From Pycnopodia helianthoides (taxonomy: Eukaryota > Echinodermata > Asteroidea > Forcipulatida > Asteriidae): a stretch of DNA of 64,000 nucleotides. Below are positions 23,165 through 35,110 of the stretch, in pieces. A model generated the notes under the pieces. That model was given only the letters and a program-made list of their open reading frames with translations, made no database searches and was not told the origin of the DNA. How positions within the stretch are numbered: position 1 is the stretch's first letter; every line of letters starts with the position of its first letter. Where the stretch lies: NCBI GenBank assembly GCA_032158295.1, contig CM063259.1, positions 15,274,064 to 15,338,063 on the forward strand, given 5' to 3'. The translations under genes and the position numbers were made by a program.

Positions 23165-26100
23165 AACTGATTTACATGTAGCACTGAACCTGACTAACAA
23201 AAACAAGCAAAATACAACAAGGAAATGTCTTTGAAAGATCAAATTCTTTGGAAGAGCAAGGTTCTTGAAAAGCAATTAATCATTTTCCTAATTGTGTACG
23301 AGTGCCAGCATGCAGAGAGACAGATAGCAGTTACGTTTCACCTCAAAAAGAAAGTATGATCTAATATCATTCAACCAGTTTAGAATTACAAATCCATTGA
23401 TAAAATGTGACCTTGGGCGAGAAATAAACAACAGGAAGTACTATGTCTCATACTCCATTGGTCATTTGAGACCGTTGCATACCAAACACACTGAGTGGCC
23501 AACCAATTCAGAGAAAAATGACTTCATGCAAAGTACAAAATGGACCATGTGTAGATTTCGTTAAACCTTGATAAGCCGGTGACCATTTCGGTCTTGTTCC
23601 CGCTATGTGGTGGTTGCATTATGAATACTGATTGTCATCATTCAAAAAGAGCCTGACTGTAGTTCCCCCAAACCCGCCTCAGTTTGGCTATGTTGTTTTT
23701 GAATGGCGGAACATCTAAGATGGCTTCACTATTCTAATGCCCTGAAGAAATATAAAGTCGCCTTGAAAACAAATCTTTCAGATCATTTAAAAAGAGCCTG
23801 ACTATTTTTTCCCGCCTTTTAGCCTTATTTTTGGGATATTATTGTTTTGAATTGAGACAAATCTCTGGCCTTAACACGGTAGCAGTCGTCTTAAACCTAG
23901 GGTCTTTCAACCTGCATTGCTGTCTTTAGTGTGAAAATAACTTCCATCCATGACCATCCATCATAATTGAATAACACATTTAAAAGATGCCCACCAGCTT
24001 GACTAATTATTATGATATCGATGTGCCACAAAGAAGTAGCATGTACTGCTTGTGTTACCTCTCAGTACTGCAGCCCTCAGAAATAATTCACAGTGGCTTT
24101 TTCAATCTCAGACATTTATCTCCACGACGACGTTGTCAAATTAATTTGTAACAAAACTGTAAAATAAGCTTGGAACGTGAGAAAACGATCTGGAAGGTAT
24201 TTCTGCAGAGGGAAGAAAACAACATTCCATGTGCATGGGAAAAGTTCTGTTAAAGTGTTTGAGTTGTGGGATGAAAGTGTAGTGAACTTGACTTCGGTGT
24301 TGTATGTCTTTTTGGGCTGTTAATGTTTTTCGTCGCAAAATGTAACTTTTTTTCGTTCTGGCTACTTGAATGTGTTTTTTACATTTCCTGTTCAGATCTG
24401 CAAAGACACCTGAAACAAACTGTTTTTCGACGAAATTGAAATTGAAATATGAAACAAGGTGTAAATGCATGTTTTGTTATCGCAGGACTGATATTAAAAA
24501 CTGACAGGCAGGTTTGACAAAACAAAAAGAAAATCAAAACATAATTGCAAAACAAAAGCAGCCAAACAATCTTTTGAACTAAAAAACAAAAACAAGCCCT
24601 ACTTCTGTTTTTCCACACACACACTCACACAGAAAAGTGCTTGCCCTAGAGTAGTCCAAGCGAAGAAAACAACTTTTTTGTTTTTACGCATTCCCCTCCC
24701 CTCTGAGGTCACCAAGGCCAGGGAGCATTGGCCTCAAGTTTGTCAGCGCCTGGCTAACCATCCATCCCTTCCCGAACCTCCTTATGTAGCTCCCTGCTTT
24801 TCTTAAAAAGCATCCCACCAGGTTGATGGCAGTCTGCTGCGTTGAGGCTTTTGTTTCAAGTTTGCAGAACCTAATGTAATAGAAATGTAATATCGCCCTG
24901 GGCCTGGTGTAGTTCACTTCAGTTCAACGGTACAATAATGTGCGTTTCGTGTGTGGCCACTCTCTTCTACACACCGACTCACCCCCCCCCCCTTACCAGG
25001 TGTGCCTGTACTTTGGCCATGTCACCTTCTTAGTCATTCTTCGTACTCCTTGGTGTTTGTGCATTTGTGGTTATGGGGGATGATTAGCTGTTCTGAAACA
25101 AACAATGGTGTTTGTCTCTGTCTAAAATTGCTTCCAATTTTAGGAATCAAGGTTATTTTGACATTTTTGAAAGAGTGACTGTGCTGCTCTTTTATCCCCC
25201 CCCCCCTCCATCCCGACCACAAATTCCACTATAAATTACTGATTACAAATGATTGTTCAAAGAATGTTATTGTTATAATCATTTCTACACACTGTCAATT
25301 ATTTCAGTATTGTTGCGGTTGAGATGAGTATAGTATTTGTGTTCAGTTTGACTTTGGCTGATTAGGGGAAAGAAAAAAGGATTATGACTATTGTGTTCTT
25401 TTTGATTAGACAGGTGTATTTTTTTTGAATATTTTACTTTTGTTGAATTTATTACAGTTTTTTTATTTTTATTTATTTAGTTACTTATTTATTAATTAAT
25501 TAATTTAGTAAGTTATTAATTTTTTTATTTGTTTTTTACACATAGAATTGTTTATATATAATTCTTTCCTTTCCTTTTTGGTGTGTATGTGGGGGGGGGG
25601 GGCGGGGGGGGGGGTCAATGTGATAAGATAGAATTGACAGAATTGTATGAGCTTTATAATGAGTTATTTGAAACTTATGTTTTTTTTCTTAAAGTGATTT
25701 TTAAACAATAATAACCAACCTTGTGCTTTTATTTAATGAAACCATTCAAATAAATTCACTCGTCCAAAAATCCATTTCCTTTGCTGAATCTTGAGGTTTA
25801 GTGAGGGATCGTCCAAAGTTGTCAGCATTTTCATTTCATACCTCATGTACAGAGAGAACTTAGTTTTTAAGAGGCTCCCTCCCCTCATCAAACATTTGCT
25901 TTTTCCTAATTGATGCATTTTATTGAAACATCAACATCTTCGGCACCTTTTAAAGTTTTAGTGGTCTCCCAACCCCCTACTCTTGCACTCTTGTTATGTA
26001 GACATTATTGTGGTGATATCAGGTGTAATGGGCAAGAGTTTTCCTGTGGGTGTAGTTGAGGTTGTAATGCAATCCCTCTCCTACACTACCCCCATGGCAA

Positions 26101-26456
26101 TTGTTTTTGAGACCTCGCTGAGGTGTTCTTATTGTGTGGGCTGTGACATCACCTGAGACTTCATACCTAGCGCTCTGGTTTTAAAGACAATCGATTTGAC
26201 CATGAATTGACTCTGTGGTAACTGTAATGGTAAACCACAAGTCTACAGAGGTTTTAAAGGGACCTTCATGGACCTGAACTTTTTAATTTGTTTCAGACCA
26301 GTGACGTTTTCAAGATTCCTTCCTGATTTCTGGATTGGTCTCATGGCTTCATTTTGCCTACAAAACTAAAGATGTGAACTTGTTCTTGGGCAAGCCTTTA
26401 ATTAGTTAGGTTGTTACCCTTACACTGATGTGAAAAAAATCCACAGGCAAATCACT
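23165..26456. other. Long non-coding stretch with AT-rich and G-run tracts
   Basis: Includes a (TTTA)n-like AT-rich patch at 25460-25560 and a 25-bp G tract with a single C at 25590-25614. Poly-C runs occur near 24979 and 25196. No protein-like frame or bounded repeat recognised. Confidence 0.4.
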
Positions 26457-26570
26457 CGGGTGGGATTTGAACCCATGACCTTTGCATTGCTAGAGCAGAT
26501 GTCTTACCACTAGACCACCGAGCTAGCCCGATGGCTAGAGGTAGTTCGAATCCTTCGCAGCGGGTACTGC
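26457..26570 (-). mobile_element. tRNA-related SINE fragment (Glu/Asp-like box A)
   Basis: On the minus strand the sequence reads GGTGGTCTAGTGGTAAGACA (D arm with box A) and GGTTCAAATCC (box B, complement at 26464-26474). The anticodon stem does not pair, so it is not a tRNA gene. A second, plus-oriented box B-like TAGTTCGAATCC lies at 26542-26553, suggesting the body of the same SINE. Confidence 0.7.
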
Positions 26571-28169
26571 AACGATTTAATAGATGTAAATTTTATATAT
26601 TTGTTAAATGTTTTTTTTTTTATAGTTTTGCCACTTGAAGTAAAGTAGAGAATCTGTAAACCCATCACTGTACCACACTTGAAGTTTTTAGGAGGTGCTT
26701 TCTTAGACTATGAGGATGAAGTGGTCCATTTTCCTGGATTTATCAATTTCTTACTTTTACAATCACACATCTAGTAGTGCTTGGTACCAGCATAGAGCAA
26801 GGGAACCACTGAGGATGGTCAAAAATTCTCCAGCGTGACTCAAAAGTGAAAATTTTTTCAAGAAATCGTCAAAAATGAACAGAGTATTGCCATGAGACAC
26901 ACAACCCCTTCTAGTTTAAAAAATGATGCTTTGTGTCGTTTATTGATGGTCTGGATCTGAATTGGCTGTTTTGGCTGCGGCTACAGCCAGGTCACTGCGA
27001 AGGCTTATTCTGCAGTGATTGATGAGCAGCCAATAGCCACAGCCGTCCAGTAGCCCAAGCTGGTTGTTTTTTGTTTTACTGTATTTATTTTTCGTCCCAA
27101 ACAAGGCTAACAGCCACTTTTTGCGAGGACTACTAAGAAGAAAAATAAGACGTAAATCTCAAGAAAGCCAAATATTTCTCTTAAAACATACTTAATTATA
27201 GGATGGAGGAAAGTATGCACTAAGCAGGGAGATCCAAAGAGATGCTCCATTTTGACATGGACTTCCTGTCCTTACATCAACTCTAAAGCTTTTTGACCCC
27301 AGATGATGAATTCAGTTACATCTTAATAGATTAATAGAGGTGACAAGCATGTAGAAAGGGAGAAGTAGATCCTAAAATAACTACATACATCCAGGTATCA
27401 GATTGTAAATATTGATGGCTGCATGTTTAGACCATGCTCCGTGTTATCATTCAGTTACGAATGTCAGTCTAGTCATTCTCACAAAGTTTACTGAACCTTG
27501 GTGTCCCAGCCTAACTGACTATGAAAAGCTCAGATTATAGGCAAAAAGGAAGACAGATTAACATACTTTAAGGATTATTTATAGATACAAAATGGGTGTG
27601 TTTTCTTTTGGGATTGTTTATCTTTACTGGTAGTGAACTGATTAAAGTTTTGAAGTTGGTTGACCCCTACTGGAATGATATATTTAGGATTTTGGGGGGG
27701 GGGGCGTTGAGGTTTGGTTTCTGTCTGACCAGACCAATTTTTTTATTTAAAGAGATCTCTTCCGTAGGCCGCTACCACTGAGGACTAACAACTGAAACCC
27801 ACGTGTGTACACATTTCGGTCTCCATTTGACCTCAGTGAGGGCGCTGTTTGAGCTTGTGACCCCATTAAAGGTTCTAGAAGTTGAAAGCTCTATCCCGAT
27901 GCTAAGCATTCTGGATTCTGTTACTTGGATCTTAAAATCTCATTGAGGCATCATGACAATCAGCAATTAAGAAAAAAGCTTATTGCTGGAGTATTTTTGA
28001 AAACCCAGGCTGGATAATTGAACTGTGTTCTGGTCAACTTGTCCTAGTCCATGCCCAATCTTCTCTCAAGTGAGGGACCTGTTTTGGTTGCAACGCCCCC
28101 CTTGGAACGGTGTCGTCACATGTTTCCAAGCTTTTTCCATATAGGTTATGAGGGTTGCAGCGTTCTCCC
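26571..28169. other. Non-coding stretch without recognised features
   Basis: Mostly unique AT-rich DNA with a G run near 27695. Short frames only. Confidence 0.35.
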
Positions 28170-28173
28170 TTAA

Positions 28174-28527
28174 AGGCACTGGACACTATTGGTAATTACT
28201 CAAAATAATTGTTAGCATAAAAACTTACTTGGTAACGAGCAATGGAGAGCTGTTGATATTATAAAACATTGTGAGAAACGGCTCCCTCTGAAGTAACGTA
28301 GTTTTTGAGAAAGAAGTAATTTCTCAGTAAAATATTTGAATTGATTTTGAGACCTCACGCGTGAGGTCTCAAAATCAAGCATCTGAAAGCACACGACTTC
28401 GTGTGACAAGGGTGTTTTTTCTTCCATTATTATCTCGCAACTTCGACGACCAATTGAGTTCAAATTTTCACAGGTTTGTTATTTTGTGCATATGTTGAGG
28501 TACCAAGTACCAAAGTGTCAGCTGTCT
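28174..28527. mobile_element. TTAA-flanked miniature element, family B, copy 1
   Basis: 354 bp beginning AGGCACTGGACACTATTGG and ending in CTGTCT, flanked on both sides by TTAA (28170-28173 and 28528-28531). The terminal inverted repeats are imperfect. A perfect 38-bp palindrome sits at 28341-28378. The interior (GAAACGGCTCCCTCTGAAGT, CACAGGTTTGTTATTT) is shared with 36518-36891 and, in its 3' half, with family D. TTAA targets with AGG/CCT ends fit Kolobok-like or piggyBac-like MITEs. Confidence 0.85.
28341..28378. repeat. Perfect 38-bp palindrome inside family B
   Basis: Every base pairs about the centre ACGCGT. The half-site is TTGATTTTGAGACCTCACG. The palindrome is absent from the copy at 36518, so it arose in this copy or sublineage. 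Confidence 0.95.
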
Positions 28528-28531
28528 TTAA

Positions 28532-28788
28532 CAGTAGTCCGCTGCCCAAATGCCAGTTATAACTTCTGAGGACCAGTCAAAATGATGTCCAAGTGGTCCG
28601 GCTGGCTAGTTCCATTGCCTCCTAAAGCTATGGTGTAAAACCACTGCCTGCTCGGAATTGTTATGGTTTCAAACTCCTTACAAATGATAGGTTACAAGAA
28701 AACCTTAAACTATAAGGGCCAGTGAAAATGCTGGGTGGACCAGTGGAATGACGAGCTAGCTGGTCCTGCTGGCTAGTCACTGAAAAGG
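28532..28788. mobile_element. TTAA-flanked element, family C, copy 1
   Basis: 257 bp between TTAA at 28528 and 28789, beginning CAGTAGTCCGCTGCCC. It contains repeated GGTCCGGCTGGCTAG and GGTCCTGCTGGCTAG motifs. It shares the left TTAA with the adjoining family B copy. A related copy is at 46170-46362. Terminal inverted repeats are weak, so the class is uncertain. Confidence 0.65.
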
Positions 28789-28904
28789 TTAAGGGTGAAC
28801 CTTGAGTTGTTTCATTAGCATAATTGGGGGGCTAATAAGCCTAATTGAATGTGTAGAGGTTCAGAGTTACCCCTTCACAGTCTGTAAGGATGTAGGCATG
28901 GGTA

Positions 28905-29093
28905 TCATCCACAAGGAGCCTGGCTGGTAGAGCAGAATACACTACCTTCCCAACTTTTTACGAAGCAATTATGGTTAATGCCTTGCTCAAGGGCACAAGT
29001 GTCATGACCGGGATTCGAACCCACACTGTGCTGCTGACAAAAACCAGAGCTTGGGTCCGGTGAACTAGACCACTCGGCCACGACATGCCACAA
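28905..29093 (-). mobile_element. tRNA-Ser-type SINE, minus strand
   Basis: On the minus strand the head (29093 to about 29000) reads GTCGTGGCCGAGTGGTCTAG then box B GGTTCGAATCC, followed by CACTTGTGCCCTTGAGCAAG, as in the copy at 40268. The body is cut short near 28905. Confidence 0.85.
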
Positions 29094-29096
29094 ACA

Positions 29097-29869
29097 TTTG
29101 GGCCTTGCAGGGTTTTAAACGGTTTTATTTTGTACTGTGTTTATGAAGGGATCCATCTGCCATTGAATGGAAGTGTGATCATGTTTTGTACTGATACAAA
29201 TTTACTGATAAAGTGACAAAAAAAAGTGCATTTACAAAGTACAACTCAGATTCAAGAATCAAAACAGAAAACAAGGGTTTCGTCGAAGCAGATTACTCGT
29301 GCCCCATATTTTGTAGTATTTTTTTTCCATTACATCATCCCGTGATATTGTTTTATGATGACCCCAGAAGATAATCGAATAGTCCGATGACCTAGGGGGA
29401 AGTGGACTATGGTGCCCAAAATGTAGACTGACAAGCACAAAGGCTCCAGGTGGTCAAAGTGACAAAGACAATGCGGATACAGTTATTATACAGTGCTTGG
29501 TCAACTATCAAACCAGATAAGATAGATTTGGACTTTTGTTCTGCTCTGTATACATTCGGGATTAAGAACGGTATCTCTGTTGACAATCTGATTGGGGTAG
29601 GACTTTGGTGAAAGACATCAATCTGTGTTTTCATTGTGCTTTGTGTTCATTGTAGGACACAAAGAGGTAAAGAGAACTACACAGGAAGTTGATAACATGT
29701 GACCAGAGTTGAAGTATAACTCCCTAAAGTGGAACCATCTCTGCCTCCATTCCTGGTACACGCATCATTTTTTAGGAGTTTGATGAGTCAGTCACACCCC
29801 CCCACCCGCACTCCTTAATCTTGTCAGAGGAGGTGCTAAACAATTGCGCTCATTGTAATTTAAATGTCA
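29097..29869. other. Non-coding stretch without recognised features
   Basis: AT-rich unique sequence. Nothing supported. Confidence 0.35.
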
Positions 29870-30045
29870 AGTAATATGAACCACAAGGGAAACTGACTGG
29901 GTAAATTTCAAATAGATTGGGGTTGAACAAAGAGAAATTGACTAGAGCGGGATTTGAACCGACGACCTCCGGTACGTTAATCCTGAGGTGGTTGGTTCAA
30001 ATCCCGCTCTAGTCAATTTTTCTTTGTTCAACCCCAAACCATTGT
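29870..30045. mobile_element. Family F tRNA-like hairpin element, copy 1
   Basis: Arms 29917-29960 and 29994-30037 are inverted copies with one mismatch in 44 positions. Each arm includes GGTTCAAATCCCGCTCTAGT, a box B-like segment, so two tRNA-like half-heads face each other across about 33 bp. The left outer part CCACAAGGGAAACTGAC recurs inverted at 54330-54349. A single-headed relative is at 44139-44215. Confidence 0.8.
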
Positions 30046-31021
30046 AATTTAAAGTAGATTTCAAAAACCAAATTTGAGATATATAGGCCTATAAATTTCA
30101 GTGAAGATGACATGATTGGATTTTTGCCTTTCAAGAAAAAGTAAATTCTCTTTTGATAGTAATTTTGAAACAAACTACTTCTCCTTTTTTTTGGGGGGGG
30201 GAACACTTTACTTAACATTTCTTCTTATTGAATGAATTTGTTATTACTCTTTGTATGGGGACATCAATATAACTTCTTTATGAAGAACTTTTTTTACTTC
30301 CACCACTGAACGTGTCTCTACAAATTATATCGACAGTCAACACCAAAAATATGGGCATCGTCTGTTCATACCTGCTCTGTAACCCCAATCAAACGCCCTC
30401 CAATAGACCTGAATTCTTGTTATCTACCGAATGTTTGCCAAACATCACACCGGGCAAACTGAACTGACACCATAAATTGTCAAAGTCTTCACAATGACAT
30501 TGTTTCAACACACGCCAGTGCTCTCTTAGTAAATGCTTTCTTGGTAAATATGTTTCACCAATTTATTTGTTTCACCAAATTATTTGTTTCCCGTGCTTTG
30601 CTAGAATAAGTCAAATGACTGTGAGATTTTATTTGGGTGAGCTGTTTACTGAACCAAAATTTCTCCTCATTTTGTCAGGTGTGATTTGGATCTGTCTATA
30701 TAAGAAATAACATTTGAACATGGGAAAACAAAAACCCACAAACAGATCTGTGTATCTCTTTGTTGAAATGACGGCATTGTTCAGAAGTAAAAACAATTAG
30801 CAGAAAATGCTCCAAAATTTGTGAAAGTAACACTGGAGTTTTGCTTGGTGGCATTTTGATAATTGCCTTGCCAATCTGATAGATTTTGTTGGGAAAAAAC
30901 TATAAATTTGGGAAAAAGCCACTGTTGCAAGAATCTTGTTTAATTCTGAAAAAGAAATTAATAGCCATAATATGAATGTTTATTTTTGGGAGGATCAGAA
31001 AAGCCTATTGGTTTCTTCCAC
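30046..31021. other. Non-coding stretch without recognised features
   Basis: AT-rich DNA with a small local duplication (TTTATTTGTTTCACCAA near 30560-30590). Nothing else recognised. Confidence 0.35.
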
Positions 31022-31215
31022 TGCCTTTCACCTTCGTTGACCTTGGTTCGAATCCCATCCCAGACCAGAGCCGTGCATGTGGACATTGTGGAATGGGTTT
31101 TCAGTCACCACCTGATTGCATGGGTTTTATTCCCATTTTTGGTTTTCTTCTCACATCTAATACTGACATTTCTTCATCATATTCAGACATATAGGTCACA
31201 GGGCAAGGCACTTTT
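31022..31215 (+). mobile_element. Probable SINE-derived fragment
   Basis: Box B-like CTTGGTTCGAATCCCATCC at 31042-31060 with downstream GGGTTTTCAGTCACCACCTG, similar in style to SINE bodies. No convincing box A. Low certainty. Confidence 0.4.
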
Positions 31216-32594
31216 GTAGGTTCCTTGGTTTCATTACCAGAAAAATGTAATCAATAGGCCCTAATGATATATTTTTAGTATACATTTTTGCTTTATTTTT
31301 TCTGTTGTTTTTTCTGTATTAATTTGTTCAGTGTTTTGGGTTCACATCAAAATGCACTTTTCAAAGCGTATTCCTTCATTTATTTACTATAATTACCAAT
31401 CCCATTCTAGTAGTAGCATCGAAACCACCAAAATGTCGTTAAACTTTCCATTTAATCACCGAATCCCCGGACAAAAGGACACCTCTTGAAATGCCCATTA
31501 TGGGTATCTATGGTTCCTGATAGGCCTATTCAATCCAGCGATGATTAAACCCAAATGTGTGTCCTGTTCGATCCCTTATCGTGTCCCCTTTTGTCGGAGG
31601 AATAAAAGGTAATATAGTCAACAATATCAAAGTTCCCTGTGGATGAATAGGCGTTTATCTAACCCTTTCTGTAGTTGGTGTCTCTAACTGGCCTGATTGC
31701 TTTGTGCATACAGCAGGAGTCCATTGATGATATCATGTTTCCAGACTTTTGTAATTTGTATGTTCAAAGTCTTCCACTCTTCAACTCTGAAAAGCGGGTG
31801 ACTCTGATTATAGTTCCGCCAATTTATTTAATGATTAATAATAATCGTTTTGATCGAGAGACCTCCCACTTTTGGAGAGGATTCGTCTATTGTGGGGAGA
31901 AAAAGCAAATGTAGGAGGTCTCGATATCCGAATGAAATTTGCCCTAGGTATTTCAATCTGACAATAGCGTGATGCCCCAAGGTTGTTGTTTATTTTTTAA
32001 AGGCGATAAGACCCTTTTTTCGTATCTTCAGGATTTTTTTTTTTTTTTTTTCGTAGACCTCCGGTTTGTGGCTGACCAATCAAATGAGAGACACAGCCTG
32101 TTTAAAGGTTCAAACCTCAAGTGATATATTTTGTTAGTGAAGTAGAGAGTCTGTCCCACTTGAAGTTGTAGAGTGTGGGGGGAGGGGATGTGGAGTGGGG
32201 GGAGGGAATGGGGTTCCACTCAAGACCAAGAGGTGACAGCCATTCATTTCCCAAGATAATTGTTATACATTGAAAAAACAGTTCATGTTTTGTCAGTGAT
32301 TTGTGCTTATATTCATTTTGTGCTTGTTTTGATTTGGCACATTGTAATGTGCACTCAAACTCGACTCGACTTCCTTCAAGTTGTTATTTTGTGATAATAC
32401 CGGCTCTGAAGTTAGAGACACTCAGAAACAATTCACGCATGAAATGTGTCTCAGATTCAGTGTTTTTTTATGATTTCTAATCCCACTGAAGGGGGTGGGG
32501 GGGGGGGGGGGGGGGGGGGGAGTGGGTGCAGACGTGTGGTCACTCAAGACAGGTGCAGTCATACTTCTAATAATTAGTTATACATAAAAAACTT
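31216..32594. other. Non-coding stretch with homopolymers
   Basis: Holds an 18-bp T run (about 32034-32052) and a 30-bp G tract interrupted by one T (32491-32520). Otherwise unremarkable. Confidence 0.4.
32491..32520 (+). repeat. Poly-G tract
   Basis: 29 G and one T; likely to form quadruplexes and to be unstable in length or misassembled. Confidence 0.9.
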
Positions 32595-32975
32595 ACAGAT
32601 TGTCAGGAATTTGTTAAAATTACGTTTTGTCACAGATTTACATAATAAACTTACGACGTCTTCAATTTGATTGGATGAAGTTAGTTAGAAAAACAGCCCC
32701 ATGAAATTTTCTGATATCAAATGTTTTATAATGATTTTAAATCACGAATTTTCCGATTGAGTTTATCGCTCAGTGAGCGTTTTATTCATTTGTTAAACCT
32801 ATATGATTTCATGCAAATGTGTAATCGGTTTTTCACTATTTTCTCGTGACCCAGATGGCCGATCGATCTCAAACTTCTACAGGTTTGTCAGTTTATGTAT
32901 ATGGTGGATTACATAAAGTGCTTACACTGCCAGCAACTGTTTTAGTTAGCAAAAACCAATTCTGTAATGTTCCTT
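32595..32975. mobile_element. TTAA-type miniature element, family D, 5'-eroded copy
   Basis: The right end CCAATTCTGTAATGTTCCT is followed by TTAA (32976-32979). The interior matches 49911-50294 (CGCTCAGTGAGCG, TTTTCACTATTTTCTCGTGA). The left terminal repeat is not recognisable, so the left boundary is approximate. It also shares about 66 bp beyond its right end with the other copy. Confidence 0.8.
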
Positions 32976-33042
32976 TAAAACACAACTGTTACACAAGCTT
33001 TTCCTGACACTGGGGGAAAGACCAGGATAGGGAGGTGACTCT
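32976..33042 (+). repeat. Shared 3' flank of the two family D copies
   Basis: ACACAACTGTTACACAAGC and GACCAGG.TAGGGAGGTGACT continue with only about two mismatches between this site and 50295-50362. The copies then diverge. Confidence 0.85.
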
Positions 33043-33081
33043 GCAATTCACACAAATCACACAAAATACAATTGGAACCAG

Positions 33082-33144
33082 TTTTTCGGATTGAAATTAC
33101 ACAATTTTTTTCAGGGCCATTACCAAAGACTGACCCTACCTTTA
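33082..33144 (+). repeat. Dispersed repeat fragment, copy 2
   Basis: Partner of 10363-10427, in the same orientation. Confidence 0.7.
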
Positions 33145-33372
33145 AACCCTCTTTCCATGTAGTGGGTTTTAACAGATACCCCTAAAAGCACAGACTGAAA
33201 ACATTAACCCAATTGTACCTAACTTTGTACGACCCCCCAAAAAAGTTCAAGTTAAATCATTTGTTTTGATTGATCTGAAATCACTTGAGATTATTTACAA
33301 AGAAAAAACAAAACCCAACAACAACAGAAACAGCACATACTTGGCTGTTGGTAATGATACGATCTTACGATA

Positions 33373-33438
33373 TGGCAGTCATCCATTAAAATGTTATATA
33401 TAGATATATATATATAACATTTTAATGGATGACTGCCA
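33373..33438. repeat. 66-bp near-perfect palindrome
   Basis: Centred between 33405 and 33406 with one mismatched pair (33403/33408). The outer half is TGGCAGTCATCCATTAAAAT and the centre is alternating AT. It could be a tiny foldback insertion or, if transcribed, a long hairpin. Confidence 0.95.
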
Positions 33439-34284
33439 AGTTTAAAAAAAAAAAGCTGCCTAACTCATTCCTCATCCTTGTGAATAGTTTTGAAGTCAGT
33501 CTGAGTTTTGAAGTCAGTCTGTGCATCCATTCTCCTTCTCCTGGTCACGAAAGCAAAGGGTATCTGTGTGAAAAATTTCCCACGGTCCATTCTAAAAGAT
33601 TAGGTTTATTGTGAGAAAATCTGTTTATTCCCATTGAAAAGTCACTATTCTTCTTGGAAATGTTTTCATCTTTGGGATAATAAGAGTTCAACCACCCAAA
33701 AAGGAGAGAAACTGCTTTTTTTTTTTTTTTTCACATAGAACATTTAGTCAATTTACTGCATGAGTGCGCTTGAATTTCGTGGGTGAGTAAATAGTTTGGG
33801 AGGGGGGGAATGAGACTCCTGCTAATAGTAAGTACACTTAATCACCATACCCCCCTAAAGATCCTTCTGCTATAGAAAAAGTTTGTCATTGTCTTTTGGA
33901 TCTCATTCTCTAGTTTTCAATGAGTACGCTATCCAACCAGCTGGTACATTGAATTTTATAAAAGTCTGTTGTATCCTGGATAGGGATTAGCAAGAAGAAA
34001 ACCGGTTTTTGTTCTGTCGGGGATTTTATGGCTGTTTTTTATTTTGGTCGTGGTAAATGAAATGAAACGGGGCTTGCACCTGACTGTCTTTGCCTTCTAA
34101 TCACCCCTTCACTATTTTTGTGCGTATCTTTTATTCTTCATCACTTTCTGTTGCATAACACATTTCCATCATAATTTACCAATAATAGTTATTTTATTGT
34201 ACCACTTCAACTATGTACATGATGTGCTTTGATGTTAAATAAAAGTGAATTAAACTGGTTAAATTGACTGGTAATTGTTTAGGG
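33439..34284. other. Non-coding stretch without recognised features
   Basis: Homopolymer T near 33717-33731 and unique AT-rich DNA. Confidence 0.35.
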
Positions 34285-34288
34285 TTAA

Positions 34289-34595
34289 AAAGTATTATTT
34301 CCTGGACTTGAACAGTATGTCAGCCAGAAATGTTCCTCTTGTGGATTGGTACAGGTATGAATGTGACGATCAGTGAACTTTCAGATTGAAACTAATTGAT
34401 TTGGATTCTGTGTTTGTGTTTACATTCTGAAAATTGTGTATGGTTTTTTCACTATTTTCTCCCGACTCACACAACACGGATTAAGCCCAACATTTTTAAC
34501 AGGTTTGTTATTTCATGTGCATACATTGATCACACGAAAACATGAACACTGTTGTGACTATTTCTGTCAGTTCTAACCAATCCTGTATAATACAT
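34289..34595. mobile_element. Degenerate element related to families B and D
   Basis: The right part has TTTTCACTATTTTCTCCCGA, ACAGGTTTGTTATTTCATG and an eroded terminal ACCAATCCTGTATAATACAT before TTAA. The left end near TTAA at 34285 is tentative. Confidence 0.5.
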
Positions 34596-34689
34596 TTAAT
34601 AATTGATGGCAAAATGCAGATCCCCTTCGAAAAAAGAAACTTACAGGACTCTGAATGAAAAAGAACTTGCACTCAATAATATCGAGCTT

Positions 34690-34755
34690 TCATTTGATGA
34701 GAGAGAGAAAGAGAGAAAGGGGGAGAGAGAAATAGAGAATGAAAATGAAAACCCT
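34690..34755 (+). repeat. Purine-rich GAGA tract
   Basis: GA-repeat-like low complexity with GAGAGAGAAAGAGAG. Confidence 0.8.
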
Positions 34756-34859
34756 AGTACATTTGCCCACGTCAGAATCAGCAGCAAATAATGTCTAACA
34801 CAAATAATGTTGTCACAACGAATGAATGTTTTCTTCAAGTGATTAACGAGCGACAATGA

Positions 34860-35110
34860 ACGAGTATTTAGTTTGTATCAAAAGCGCCACATTGAAGTTA
34901 CTCCGGTCACATTATGAAGGCTTAATGAAGCGAGTGGTAGCTTGACACAACCACAAAGAGCCGGACAGCAGTCCTCCTTAGATTCCCGACGAGAACGCTT
35001 CCTCATTGATAGCGTTGGGTATCCGGGACAGATGTTTTTGCGGCGGCGGGGACCATTGTCGGCGGTGCGCCAGCGCTGCTTTTAATTTACGCCAGTAAGC
35101 TCTAAATTGT
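34860..35110. promoter_or_regulatory. Candidate conserved non-coding island
   Basis: GC-balanced with CpGs, ACCATTGTCGG SOX-like core near 35051 and CTGCTTTTAATTTACGCC. Surroundings are repeat-rich, and this interval is unique. Texture-based call. Confidence 0.3.

Noticed and set aside
26457..26526. Functional tRNA gene on the minus strand
   Set aside because: Box A and box B are present but the anticodon stem does not pair.
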